Shown here one piece after another: positions 25,990-33,178 of a DNA stretch of 64,000 bases. The notes under the pieces were generated by a model. The model had not been told where the DNA came from. It searched no databases and worked only from the letters and a program-made list of their open reading frames with translations. Origin of the DNA: Ancylobacter mangrovi (lineage in GTDB: Bacteria > Pseudomonadota > Alphaproteobacteria > Rhizobiales > Xanthobacteraceae); NCBI RefSeq assembly GCF_024752355.1, contig NZ_JANTHZ010000007.1, forward strand, positions 124,001 through 188,000, given 5' to 3'. Within the stretch, counting starts at the first letter, position 1. Each line of letters begins with the position of its first letter. Made by a program: the position numbers and the translations under genes.

Positions 25990-27306
25990 TCAGCCGACGC
26001 CGAAGCGCCGGCCGATCCAGCGCGCGGCGCCGAGCAGCAGGGTTTCGCAATAGTGCGCCGCCACCAGCTGGATGCCGACCGGCAGCCCGTTCGGGCCGCG
26101 ATGGGTCGGCAGCGTCAGGCTCGGCAGGTGGAGCATGGTCCAGATCTCCTGGAAGCGCGGATCGCCGGCATAGGCCAGCCCCTGCGGCGCCTCGCCCGGC
26201 ACGCAGGGCGTCAGCAGCACGTCGACCTGCTCGAACAGCCCGGCGGCGGCCCGCCTGTACTGCGCGACATGGATCTGTGCCTCGACATATTCGTGCCGGC
26301 CGATGGCGAACCCCTTCTCACAGGTCGCGATCATCTGCGGGCTGAAGGCGTCGCGGCCGAACTGCCATTCGGCGGCGAGGCTCTGGGCGCGCTCATAGGC
26401 GTTGATGACGGCGCGCTCGGCGGTCATGCGCTCGAAATAGGCCGGAACCGGGATCTCGATCACCGTGGCGCCGGCGCTGCCGAGCGTGTGGGCGGCGACC
26501 TCGATCGCCTCCACCGTTTCGGGCTGCGCCGTGTCCCACAGATGGGTGCGGAAGATGCCGACGCGCGGCGGCGTCTCCGGCACGACGTGCATCGCCTCGT
26601 CATTCGACAGCACCGAGGCGAACAGCTCGATGTCGTCGAGCGTGCGGGCGATCAGCCCGACCGTGTCGAAGCTCTCTGCCGCCGGCTTCACGCCGACCGG
26701 ATTGAAGGTGCCGAAGGTCGGCTTGAAGCCGATCACGCCGCAGAAGGAGGCCGGGCGCAGGATCGACCCGCCGGTCTGGGTGCCGTAGGCGACCGGCACC
26801 ATCAGGTCCGCCACCGCCGCCGCCGAGCCGCTCGACGAGCCGCCGGGCGTGCGCTCCAGCGCCAGCGGATTGTGCGTGTGTGTCGGCGCCGAGCCGGCAA
26901 ACTCGGCGGTGATGGTCTTGCCCAGCACGAGCGCTCCGGCCGCGCGGGCGAGCGCGACGCAGGCGGCGTCCACCCTCGGGCGATAGCCCTCATAGAGCGG
27001 CGAGCCCATCGCGGTGGGAAGCTCGCCAGTCTCGATCACGTCCTTCACGCCGAACGGCACGCCGTGGAGCAGGCCCCTCGCGGGCGTCCGGTCGGCGAGG
27101 CGGGCGGCGGCGAGCGCCTTTTCCGCGTCGAGCGCGGCCCACGCCTTCACCTCCGGCTCGCGCGCGGCGACGCGCTCGAGGCAGGCGCGCATCACCGCCT
27201 CGGCCGTGAAGCGGCCGCCGGAGATGCCGCGCACCATCTCCATGGCGGAGAGTGCATTGAGCGCCTCGGGAACGGCGGACCGGCTTGCGGGGGACGAGGC
27301 AGCCAT
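25990..27306 (-). CDS. Amidase signature-family hydrolase
   Basis: Cytoplasmic amide hydrolase of 438 residues. The Ser-cisSer-Lys triad is readable: lysine in GVPFGVKDV (about K88), cis-serine in TPGGSSSGSAAA (about S157) and nucleophile in GTQTGGSILRPA (about S181). It could instead be confused with GatA, but the length and the absence of gatB/gatC neighbours favour a catabolic amidase or carbamoyl hydrolase. It starts 9 bases after the dihydroorotase stop, in the same operon as molybdo-hydroxylase 2. Confidence 0.9.
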   Translation of the reverse strand: MAASSPASRSAVPEALNALSAMEMVRGISGGRFTAEAVMRACLERVAAREPEVKAWAALDAEKALAAARLADRTPARGLLHGVPFGVKDVIETGELPTAMGSPLYEGYRPRVDAACVALARAAGALVLGKTITAEFAGSAPTHTHNPLALERTPGGSSSGSAAAVADLMVPVAYGTQTGGSILRPASFCGVIGFKPTFGTFNPVGVKPAAESFDTVGLIARTLDDIELFASVLSNDEAMHVVPETPPRVGIFRTHLWDTAQPETVEAIEVAAHTLGSAGATVIEIPVPAYFERMTAERAVINAYERAQSLAAEWQFGRDAFSPQMIATCEKGFAIGRHEYVEAQIHVAQYRRAAAGLFEQVDVLLTPCVPGEAPQGLAYAGDPRFQEIWTMLHLPSLTLPTHRGPNGLPVGIQLVAAHYCETLLLGAARWIGRRFGVG

Positions 27307-27315
27307 GGCGGAAGC

Positions 27316-28359
27316 TCAGCCGACCACGCGCCAGGGAATGGTCTCGCCGCCGCGATAGCACAGGGCGCGCTCCTCCGGCCCCTCGACCAGGATCTCCTCG
27401 GGCGCCGTCCACGGCTCGCGCTTCAGCGTGATGGTCGCCTCGTTCGGCGTCAGCCCGTAATGGCGCGCGCCGTTCAGCGAGGCGAAGGCCTCGAGCTTGT
27501 CGAGGCTGCCCTCCTCGTCGAACACCTGGGCGTAGGTCTCGATGGCGACGGGCGCGTTGTAGACGCCGGCCGCGCCGACCACGGCGAGCTTCTTCGCCAT
27601 CGCATGCGGCGCCGAATCCGTGCCGAGGAAGAAGCACGCGTCGCCCGAAGTCGCGGCCTCGCGCAGGGCCAGCCGGTCGCTCTCCCGCTTGATGACCGGC
27701 ATGCAGTACATATAGGGCCGGTTGCCGGCGCCGAGCCAGTCGGTGCGGTTGAGCTGCAGATGATAGGGCGTGATGGTGCCGCCGAGCTGCGGCGCGGCGG
27801 AGCGCACGAAGTCGACCGCGATGCTGGTGGAGAGATGCTCCAGCACGATCTTCAGCCCGGGAAAGCTCTTCAGCATCGGCGCCAGGCGCCGCTCGATGAA
27901 TACCGCCTCGCGGTCGAACACGTCGACCTCGGGCAGCACCTCCTCGCCATGGATCAGCAGCATCATGCCGATCTTCTCCATGCGCTCCAGAACCGGAACG
28001 ATGCGGGCGAAGTCGGTCACGCCGGCCGCGGAATTGGTAGTGGCGTTCGCCGGGTAGAGCTTCACGCCGGTCAGCACGCCGTCGCGAAAGCCTCGCTCGA
28101 TGTCGTCGGGGTCGGTGTCGTCGGTGAGATAGGCCGTCATCAGCGGGGTGAAGCCCGCCCCTTCCGGCAGCGACGAGAGGATGCGCTCGCGATAGGCCTG
28201 CGCGTCGGCGACAGTGCGCACCGGCGGGATCAGATTGGGCATCATGATCGCGCGGCCGAAATGGGCGGCGGTGTAGGACAGGCTGGCGCGCATCATCTCG
28301 TTGTCGCGCACGTGCAGGTGCCAGTCGTCGGGCTTGCGGATGGTGATTGTGTCGGACAT
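27316..28359 (-). CDS. pyrC: Dihydroorotase, class II (PyrC)
   Basis: Zinc amidohydrolase of 347 residues that closes carbamoyl-aspartate to dihydroorotate in pyrimidine synthesis. Metal ligands: HxH in DDWHLHVRD (H14, H16), the carbamylated lysine in GVKLYPANATTNS (about K100), histidines in LIHGEE and LEHLST, and the aspartate in GTDSAPH. Length and motifs match the Escherichia coli PyrC type. Its position as first gene of an operon with an amidase and a molybdo-hydroxylase is unusual, so a role in opening or closing a cyclic amide during catabolism is possible but unproven. Confidence 0.92.
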   Translation of the reverse strand: MSDTITIRKPDDWHLHVRDNEMMRASLSYTAAHFGRAIMMPNLIPPVRTVADAQAYRERILSSLPEGAGFTPLMTAYLTDDTDPDDIERGFRDGVLTGVKLYPANATTNSAAGVTDFARIVPVLERMEKIGMMLLIHGEEVLPEVDVFDREAVFIERRLAPMLKSFPGLKIVLEHLSTSIAVDFVRSAAPQLGGTITPYHLQLNRTDWLGAGNRPYMYCMPVIKRESDRLALREAATSGDACFFLGTDSAPHAMAKKLAVVGAAGVYNAPVAIETYAQVFDEEGSLDKLEAFASLNGARHYGLTPNEATITLKREPWTAPEEILVEGPEERALCYRGGETIPWRVVG

Positions 28360-28461
28360 CGCCTCGGCCTTGCGGGGGTCCGTGCCACGGCGGCGGCGCC
28401 GTTACGAACCTCGATCCATAAGGCAACTACACATCAAGCCCGTTCACAAATCAACCTTGAA

Positions 28462-28477
28462 TACCGTTTTTTGAACA
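28462..28477 (+). promoter_or_regulatory. Candidate operator, motif copy 7
   Basis: Reads TACCGTTTTTTGAACA. The octamer AAATCAAC precedes it at 28448-28455. It lies about 100 bases upstream of both the divergent dihydroorotase and the XRE regulator start, so the regulator may control its own gene and the operon. Confidence 0.55.
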
Positions 28478-28495
28478 AAATGCGATAACGTGCCA

Positions 28496-28528
28496 GATAT
28501 AGGTCAATATGCTCGATATCGGTTCAAT
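28496..28528 (+). repeat. Short direct repeat before the XRE regulator gene
   Basis: GATATAGGTCAAT (28496-28508) is followed by GATATCGGTTCAAT (28515-28528), 19 bases apart start to start. The repeat is distinct from the 16-base island motif and sits close to the regulator's likely promoter. Confidence 0.4.
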
Positions 28529-28575
28529 TGACGATGCTTGACCGATTGACCGCCCCGATGGAGAAAGATGACGTA

Positions 28576-29502
28576 ATGGTGGACACAGCGCCCGCGGGGG
28601 GAAATTTGACGTTCCGATATGACGAGATCGGCAATCGGCTGAAAGCCTTTCGCCTCGGCTCCGGCCTCAGCGCCGACGAGATCGCCAAGCGGATCGGCGT
28701 CTCGCGCACCGCGCTGTACCGGCTCGAAAAGGGCGAGCTGGTAAAGCTGGAGACGCTGGAGAAGCTCTCGGAGCTGCTCGGCGTCTCGGTGCCCACCCTG
28801 CTCGGGGTCGGCATCGAGTACATATCGTCGGCGGTCAGCTATTTCGAGCGCCTGCGCCAGATCGAGGAGCGGGCGGAGCACATCATCGTGCTGGCGGGGC
28901 CGATCTCGTTCCTGCTCGCCACCGACCGCTTCCAGGACTCGCTGGAGCGGGTGCTGATCGAGAGCATCGGCGACGACGTGCCCGACCGCGAGCGCGCGAT
29001 GGAAGACGTGCGCAAGGTCATGGAGATCCTGCGCGAGCGCAAACGCACCTATCTCGAGCGCATGCCGAACATCGTCAACCTCATCTCGGCGATGGACATC
29101 GAGCGCTTCCTGCGCAACGGCTTCACCGGCCGCACCTTCCTGCCCGAGGAGGTGCTGGCGCAGCGCCGCGCCCTCGCCCGCGCCGAGGTCGAGCACTTCG
29201 CCAGCGTGATCGAGGAGGAATCGATGGGCATCCAGATCGGCCTCGTCACCGCGACGCTGCCGCATACCGGGTTCCAGATCTTCCGTCAGGACAATCAGAA
29301 GACGCTGACCATCAGCCCGTTCCGCCTCGGCGAGCAGCCCAATGTGCGCGTCGGCGTGGCGATGATCACCTCCGCCCCGGAAGCGCTGGCGCTGCACGAG
29401 CGCACGGTGCGGGAGATGTGGCGCACGGCGCTGAAGGGCGCGGCCGCGGCGCGCTATCTGCGCGACCTGCTCGCCAACACCGCCCCCGCCGGCGGGCGCT
29501 AA
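28576..29502 (+). CDS. XRE/Cro-type helix-turn-helix regulator with an uncharacterised C-terminal domain
   Basis: About 308 residues. The N-terminal HTH spans roughly residues 15-70: IGNRLKAFRLGSGLSADEIA, then KRIGVSRTALYRLEKGELVK. The remaining 230 residues, with helical segments such as VSYFERLRQIEERAEHIIVL, have no domain I recognise and may sense a ligand. Start choice: 28576 (MVDTAPAGG) has GGAGA about 10 bases upstream; in-frame starts at 28558 and 28534 lack one. It is divergent from the catabolic operon and convergent with the ligase operon. It is the best candidate for binding the repeated island motif. Confidence 0.85.
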   Translation: MVDTAPAGGNLTFRYDEIGNRLKAFRLGSGLSADEIAKRIGVSRTALYRLEKGELVKLETLEKLSELLGVSVPTLLGVGIEYISSAVSYFERLRQIEERAEHIIVLAGPISFLLATDRFQDSLERVLIESIGDDVPDRERAMEDVRKVMEILRERKRTYLERMPNIVNLISAMDIERFLRNGFTGRTFLPEEVLAQRRALARAEVEHFASVIEEESMGIQIGLVTATLPHTGFQIFRQDNQKTLTISPFRLGEQPNVRVGVAMITSAPEALALHERTVREMWRTALKGAAAARYLRDLLANTAPAGGR

Positions 29503-29543
29503 GCGCCCATCCGGCCCGGGCGCGGGGCGGCGGCGGGGCGCGT

Positions 29544-30533
29544 TCAGTCCTGCAGCAGGACCAGCCGCCCCTTGGCGGTGCGGTCGCGGATGCTGGCCAG
29601 CGCCTCGGCGAAACGGTCGAGGGTGAAGGTGGTCGCCGGCTGCGGGCGCACCTGCCCGGTCTCGTAGAAGTGGAACACCTCCGCGAAGCACTCGGCGACC
29701 AGCTCGGGCCGGCGCTTGCGGTAGTCGCTGATCTGCAGGCCGGTGATCTCGATGTTCTTCAAAAGGATGTAGTTGACCCGGATCTCCGGGATCCGGCCGG
29801 CCGCGAAGCCGATCACCACCAGGCGACCGCACCAGGCGAGCGCGCGCACGGCGGCGTCGAAACAGTCGCCGCCCAGCGGGTCGAGGATGATGTCGGCGCC
29901 CCGGCCCTCCGTCAGTTCGTGGATCCGCGCGCGCAGCGAATTGCGCAGGTCCGGCATGGAGAGGTCGACGATGCCGTCGACGCCGACCTGCGCCAGCGCG
30001 CCCTCGCGCCCGGGGCCGGAAATGCCGGCGATCACGCGCGCGCCCATCGCCTTGGCGAGTTGCACCGCCGCGAAGCCGACCCCGCCGGCCGCGCCCATGA
30101 CGAACACCACGTCGCCCGGCTTGATCCGCCCGCGCTCGCGCAGCGCGAACCAGGCGGTGTCGTAGACCAGCGACATCGAGGCCGCCTCGAGGAAGGTCAT
30201 CGCCTCCGGCAGCCGGTAGCACTGCTCCTGCCGCACCGCGACCATCTCGCCATAACCGTCCTGCTCGGCCATGGCGAGCACGCGGTCGCCGACCCGCAGG
30301 TCGCTCACGCCCTCGCCGAGAGTGATCACCTCGCCCGCCGGCCCCTTGCCGGGCGTGAACGGGCGCGGCGGCAGGAACTGGTACTTGCCGCCGATCACCA
30401 GTATGTCGACGAAGTTGACGGCGGTCGCGCGGATGCGGACCAGCACCTCGCCCGGCCCGGCCGTCGGCGCCGCCACCTCTTCGATCGCCGGCGTATCGAC
30501 ATCGCCGAACTCGCGTACCCTGACGGCCTTCAT
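29544..30533 (-). CDS. NADPH:quinone oxidoreductase-like MDR-family dehydrogenase
   Basis: 329-residue zinc-free medium-chain reductase. It has the N-terminal GroES-like fold (GEVLVRIRATAVNFVDILVI), an NADPH-binding GAAGGVGFAAVQLAKAMGA near residues 148-166, and the C-terminal DRFAEALASIRDRTAKGRLV. No structural-zinc cysteines are seen. The ATG at 30533 is preferred over TTG at 30539. It is the last gene of a ligase-thioesterase-reductase operon; it might reduce an enoyl-CoA or quinone intermediate. Confidence 0.88.
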   Translation of the reverse strand: MKAVRVREFGDVDTPAIEEVAAPTAGPGEVLVRIRATAVNFVDILVIGGKYQFLPPRPFTPGKGPAGEVITLGEGVSDLRVGDRVLAMAEQDGYGEMVAVRQEQCYRLPEAMTFLEAASMSLVYDTAWFALRERGRIKPGDVVFVMGAAGGVGFAAVQLAKAMGARVIAGISGPGREGALAQVGVDGIVDLSMPDLRNSLRARIHELTEGRGADIILDPLGGDCFDAAVRALAWCGRLVVIGFAAGRIPEIRVNYILLKNIEITGLQISDYRKRRPELVAECFAEVFHFYETGQVRPQPATTFTLDRFAEALASIRDRTAKGRLVLLQD

Positions 30534-30577
30534 GTGCAAAGCTTCCTCGCTGCGGGTGGCGGCGCGCCGGCGCCGTC

Positions 30578-31006
30578 TCAGGTAGTGCTGAAGGTGCCGC
30601 GCCCGACGGCGTAGACCATGCCGGTCTCGTCGGCGACCTCGATATCGGCGCGGGCGATGGTGCGCCCGAGCTTCAGCACCCGTGCCGTGGCGGTCAGCTC
30701 GACGCCGGGCACCGGGCGCAGATAGTCGACGCGCAGGTCGATCGTCGGTGCGATGCGCCCGATCTGCACCGCGACGGCGGCATGGCCGGCGAGGTCGATC
30801 AGGCCAGCGACCACCCCGCCGTGATAATAGTCCGTCTGCACCGAGAAGCTGAATTCGGGCCGGTAGGCGACGCCGATCCGCACCGTGCCGGTCTCAGCGT
30901 CGTAGGAGCGGGCATAGGGGCGCAGGAAGGCGTGGTGGTAGGGCGGCGCAGCCATTTCATGGCGCAGCCGCTCCATCCCGTTCTCGGGGCCTGGGCCGCT
31001 CGTCAT
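30578..31006 (-). CDS. PaaI-type hotdog-fold acyl-CoA thioesterase
   Basis: 142-residue thioesterase. The hallmark segment DYYHGGVVAGLIDLAGHAAV (about residues 69-88) and the following DLRVDYLRP match PaaI-family aryl/acyl-CoA hydrolases. It follows the acyl-CoA ligase with a 4-base gap, which supports hydrolysis of the CoA ester made by that ligase or of a later intermediate. Start is ATG at 31006. Confidence 0.88.
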   Translation of the reverse strand: MTSGPGPENGMERLRHEMAAPPYHHAFLRPYARSYDAETGTVRIGVAYRPEFSFSVQTDYYHGGVVAGLIDLAGHAAVAVQIGRIAPTIDLRVDYLRPVPGVELTATARVLKLGRTIARADIEVADETGMVYAVGRGTFSTT

Positions 31007-31010
31007 GCCC

Positions 31011-32735
31011 TCAATCGCCCTGCGCCGGCGAGGCCGCCATGGCGGGCGTGCCGCCCTCTCCCGTCGAGCCCGTCGCCGGCTTGCTCTGCCAGCGCACCGA
31101 GACCGGCACGAGCGTGCCCGCGCGCACTCGGTCGATGATGTCGCGCTTGAGGATCTTGCCGCTCGCCGTCAGCGGAATGTCGTCGAGCAGCAGAAAGTAT
31201 TCGGGCATGTCGAACTTGGAGAGGCCCTCGGCGTCGAGGTGCTCCAGCATCTGCGCCCCGGTCACTGTGCGGCCCGCGACCGGCATCACGGCGAGGCAGA
31301 CCCTCTCGCCCAGCCGCTCGTCGGCCACCGGCACGGCGGCGACGCGCTCGACGTCGCGGTGGCGCATGGCGAGCGCCTCGATGCGGGCCGGATAGATGTT
31401 GTGGCCGCCGCGGATGATGACGTCCTTCTTGCGGCCGCTGATGCGCAGATAGCCGGCCTCGTCCATCCAGCCGAGGTCGCCGGTCATGAACCAGCCCTGG
31501 GCGTTGAAGGAGCCTTCGGTGGCGCTCTGGTCGTCGAAATAGCCCAGCATCAGGCTGGCGCCGCGGCTGCCGATCTGCCCGACCGTGCCGGCCGGCACCT
31601 CGATTTCGGGATTCTCGGTCGACCAGATGCGCACCTCGAAGCCGCGGCAGGCGCGGCCGGAGCTGCTGACGATGAGCTCGGGATCGTCGTCCGGCAGCGT
31701 GTAGTGGTGCGAGCCGGCCTCGGTCATGCCGTAGCCGCTCTGCGGCACCACGCCGTGCTGCAGCAGGCGCGCGACAACGTCGCGCGGGGCCGCCGCCCCG
31801 GAAATGCGGAAGCCCTTCAGCTTGCCGACCTCCGACCAGCCCCGCGCCTCGAGCTCGCGCAGCAGGTCGATGGCGTGGGTCGGCACGCCGAACATGAAGG
31901 TCGTGCCGGTCTCGACGATCCGCTCGGCGATGCTGGAGCGCGCCGGCAGGTCGTGGACCACCAGCTCCGCCCCGACAAGAAGCGCGGCGATCATGGCGCC
32001 GAAGCCGAGATTGTGGCTGAGCGGGCTCAGCGTATAGATGACGGAGTGCCGGTCGATCGACCAGTCGGCGACGATGGCGCGCGCATTGGCGAGCAGCGTG
32101 TTCGCCGAATGCATCACCCCCTTCGGCCTGCCCGTCGTGCCGGAGGTGAAGGCGAGATAGAGCACCGCATTCGCGTCCTGCGCCACCGGCAGGTCGTCGC
32201 CGCCGGCCGCGATCGCCGGGAACAGGCGCTCGCCGACCTCCCCGGCGCGCCGCGGCGGCAGCGCATGGACGCGGCGCACGCCGGTGCATCCTTCCAGGGC
32301 CTTGAGGAAGTCGTGCCGGTCGCCATCCGCGCCGTAGCCGCGCTCGGTGATCACCGCCGCCGCGTGCATGCGCTCGACCAGCTCGATGATCTCGGCGACG
32401 GTGTGGTTGCGGTGCAGGGACGGGCAACAGACATAGCCGTTGCGCGAGCAGGCCAGCAAGGCGACCATGGTCTCGATCCGGCTCGGCATCCACACCGCGA
32501 CGCGCTGGCCCGGGGCGACGCCCGCCGCCGCCAGATCCGCCGCCAGCCGATCGGCCGCCTCCACCAGTTCTCCATAGCTGACGACGCCCGAGGAATTGCG
32601 TCCGGCCGGAGCATCGGGCGTGCGCTGCGCGTGGCCGAGCGCCAGCGCATACACCGTCTCGTCGCACCACAGGCCCGACGCATAGTTCGCGGCGAGCTGT
32701 GGTTTGCTCAGGGTCGTCAGCATCGTGTTTGTCAT
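31011..32735 (-). CDS. AMP-dependent acyl/aryl-CoA ligase
   Basis: 574-residue adenylate-forming enzyme that activates a carboxylate with ATP and CoA. The P-loop is LAFTSGTTGRPKGVMHS; other core motifs are GYGMTEAG, GWFMTGDLGWMDEAGYL, GRKKDVIIRGGHNIYP and the catalytic lysine region LTASGKILKRD near the C-terminus. The start at 32735 (MTNTMLTTLSK) was chosen over a longer in-frame extension without a ribosome site. It resembles cyclohexanecarboxylate/aryl-acid CoA ligases more than long-chain ones. It heads an operon with a thioesterase and a reductase, and has a motif copy about 125 bases upstream. Confidence 0.92.
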   Translation of the reverse strand: MTNTMLTTLSKPQLAANYASGLWCDETVYALALGHAQRTPDAPAGRNSSGVVSYGELVEAADRLAADLAAAGVAPGQRVAVWMPSRIETMVALLACSRNGYVCCPSLHRNHTVAEIIELVERMHAAAVITERGYGADGDRHDFLKALEGCTGVRRVHALPPRRAGEVGERLFPAIAAGGDDLPVAQDANAVLYLAFTSGTTGRPKGVMHSANTLLANARAIVADWSIDRHSVIYTLSPLSHNLGFGAMIAALLVGAELVVHDLPARSSIAERIVETGTTFMFGVPTHAIDLLRELEARGWSEVGKLKGFRISGAAAPRDVVARLLQHGVVPQSGYGMTEAGSHHYTLPDDDPELIVSSSGRACRGFEVRIWSTENPEIEVPAGTVGQIGSRGASLMLGYFDDQSATEGSFNAQGWFMTGDLGWMDEAGYLRISGRKKDVIIRGGHNIYPARIEALAMRHRDVERVAAVPVADERLGERVCLAVMPVAGRTVTGAQMLEHLDAEGLSKFDMPEYFLLLDDIPLTASGKILKRDIIDRVRAGTLVPVSVRWQSKPATGSTGEGGTPAMAASPAQGD

Positions 32736-32859
32736 ATGGAAACCTGCATAGCGGCTCGGGATGCGCCGCCGGGCCATCCCCTGCCGCAGCGGCGGGACGG
32801 CGATGTCAGCACCTTCGCGGCGGAAGCTAACGCAGGTCTTGTTCCAAAATCAACCCAAG

Positions 32860-32875
32860 TGCCGTTTTTTTAACA
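32860..32875 (+). promoter_or_regulatory. Candidate operator, motif copy 8
   Basis: Reads TGCCGTTTTTTTAACA, differing from the copy at 28462 at only two positions. It is preceded by AAATCAAC. It lies about 125 bases upstream of the acyl-CoA ligase. Confidence 0.5.
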
Positions 32876-33019
32876 GTCAGCACGATCGTACGATTTCCCT
32901 GCCAAGTTCCCAGTTACGGCGGCATCGGCGACGCCAGGGCGGGGGCGCTAAGCGTGGGAAACCAATGGTCTACTAACTTAGCGAAACATTTTTGGCCTGA
33001 AGTAGCAAAATTTGCACAT

Positions 33020-33035
33020 TGTCATTTTTTCGGTT
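33020..33035 (-). promoter_or_regulatory. Candidate operator, motif copy 9
   Basis: The minus strand reads AACCGAAAAAATGACA, sharing ACC at the left and ACA at the right with the island motif. It is about 145 bases upstream of the TctA-TctB fusion. A weaker match than most. Confidence 0.4.
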
Positions 33036-33178
33036 GAAAGCTGCGATTTTGTGCCGGAAGATCGACCGAATGGCGGACCGAAACGCCCGCCTCCATGACA
33101 CGCGGAGATGCAAGCCGCGGACCTTCCAAAATCGGGTCGCCGCCCGGGAGGCGGCTACAAGCGCCACGAGGGGGAATT

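Larger units (their letters stand above)
32736..33178. promoter_or_regulatory. Divergent control region between the ligase operon and the TctA-TctB fusion operon
   Basis: A 443-base non-coding region. It holds motif copies at 32860-32875 (plus strand, with AAATCAAC at 32847-32854) and 33020-33035 (minus strand), each within an AT-rich patch. No gene or RNA was recognised. Confidence 0.6.

Noticed and set aside
25525-28488. A plus-strand open frame of almost 1000 codons
   Set aside because: It crosses four well-supported minus-strand genes (CoxG-like, amidase, dihydroorotase and intergenic DNA) and has a low-complexity Arg/Ala/Gly composition.
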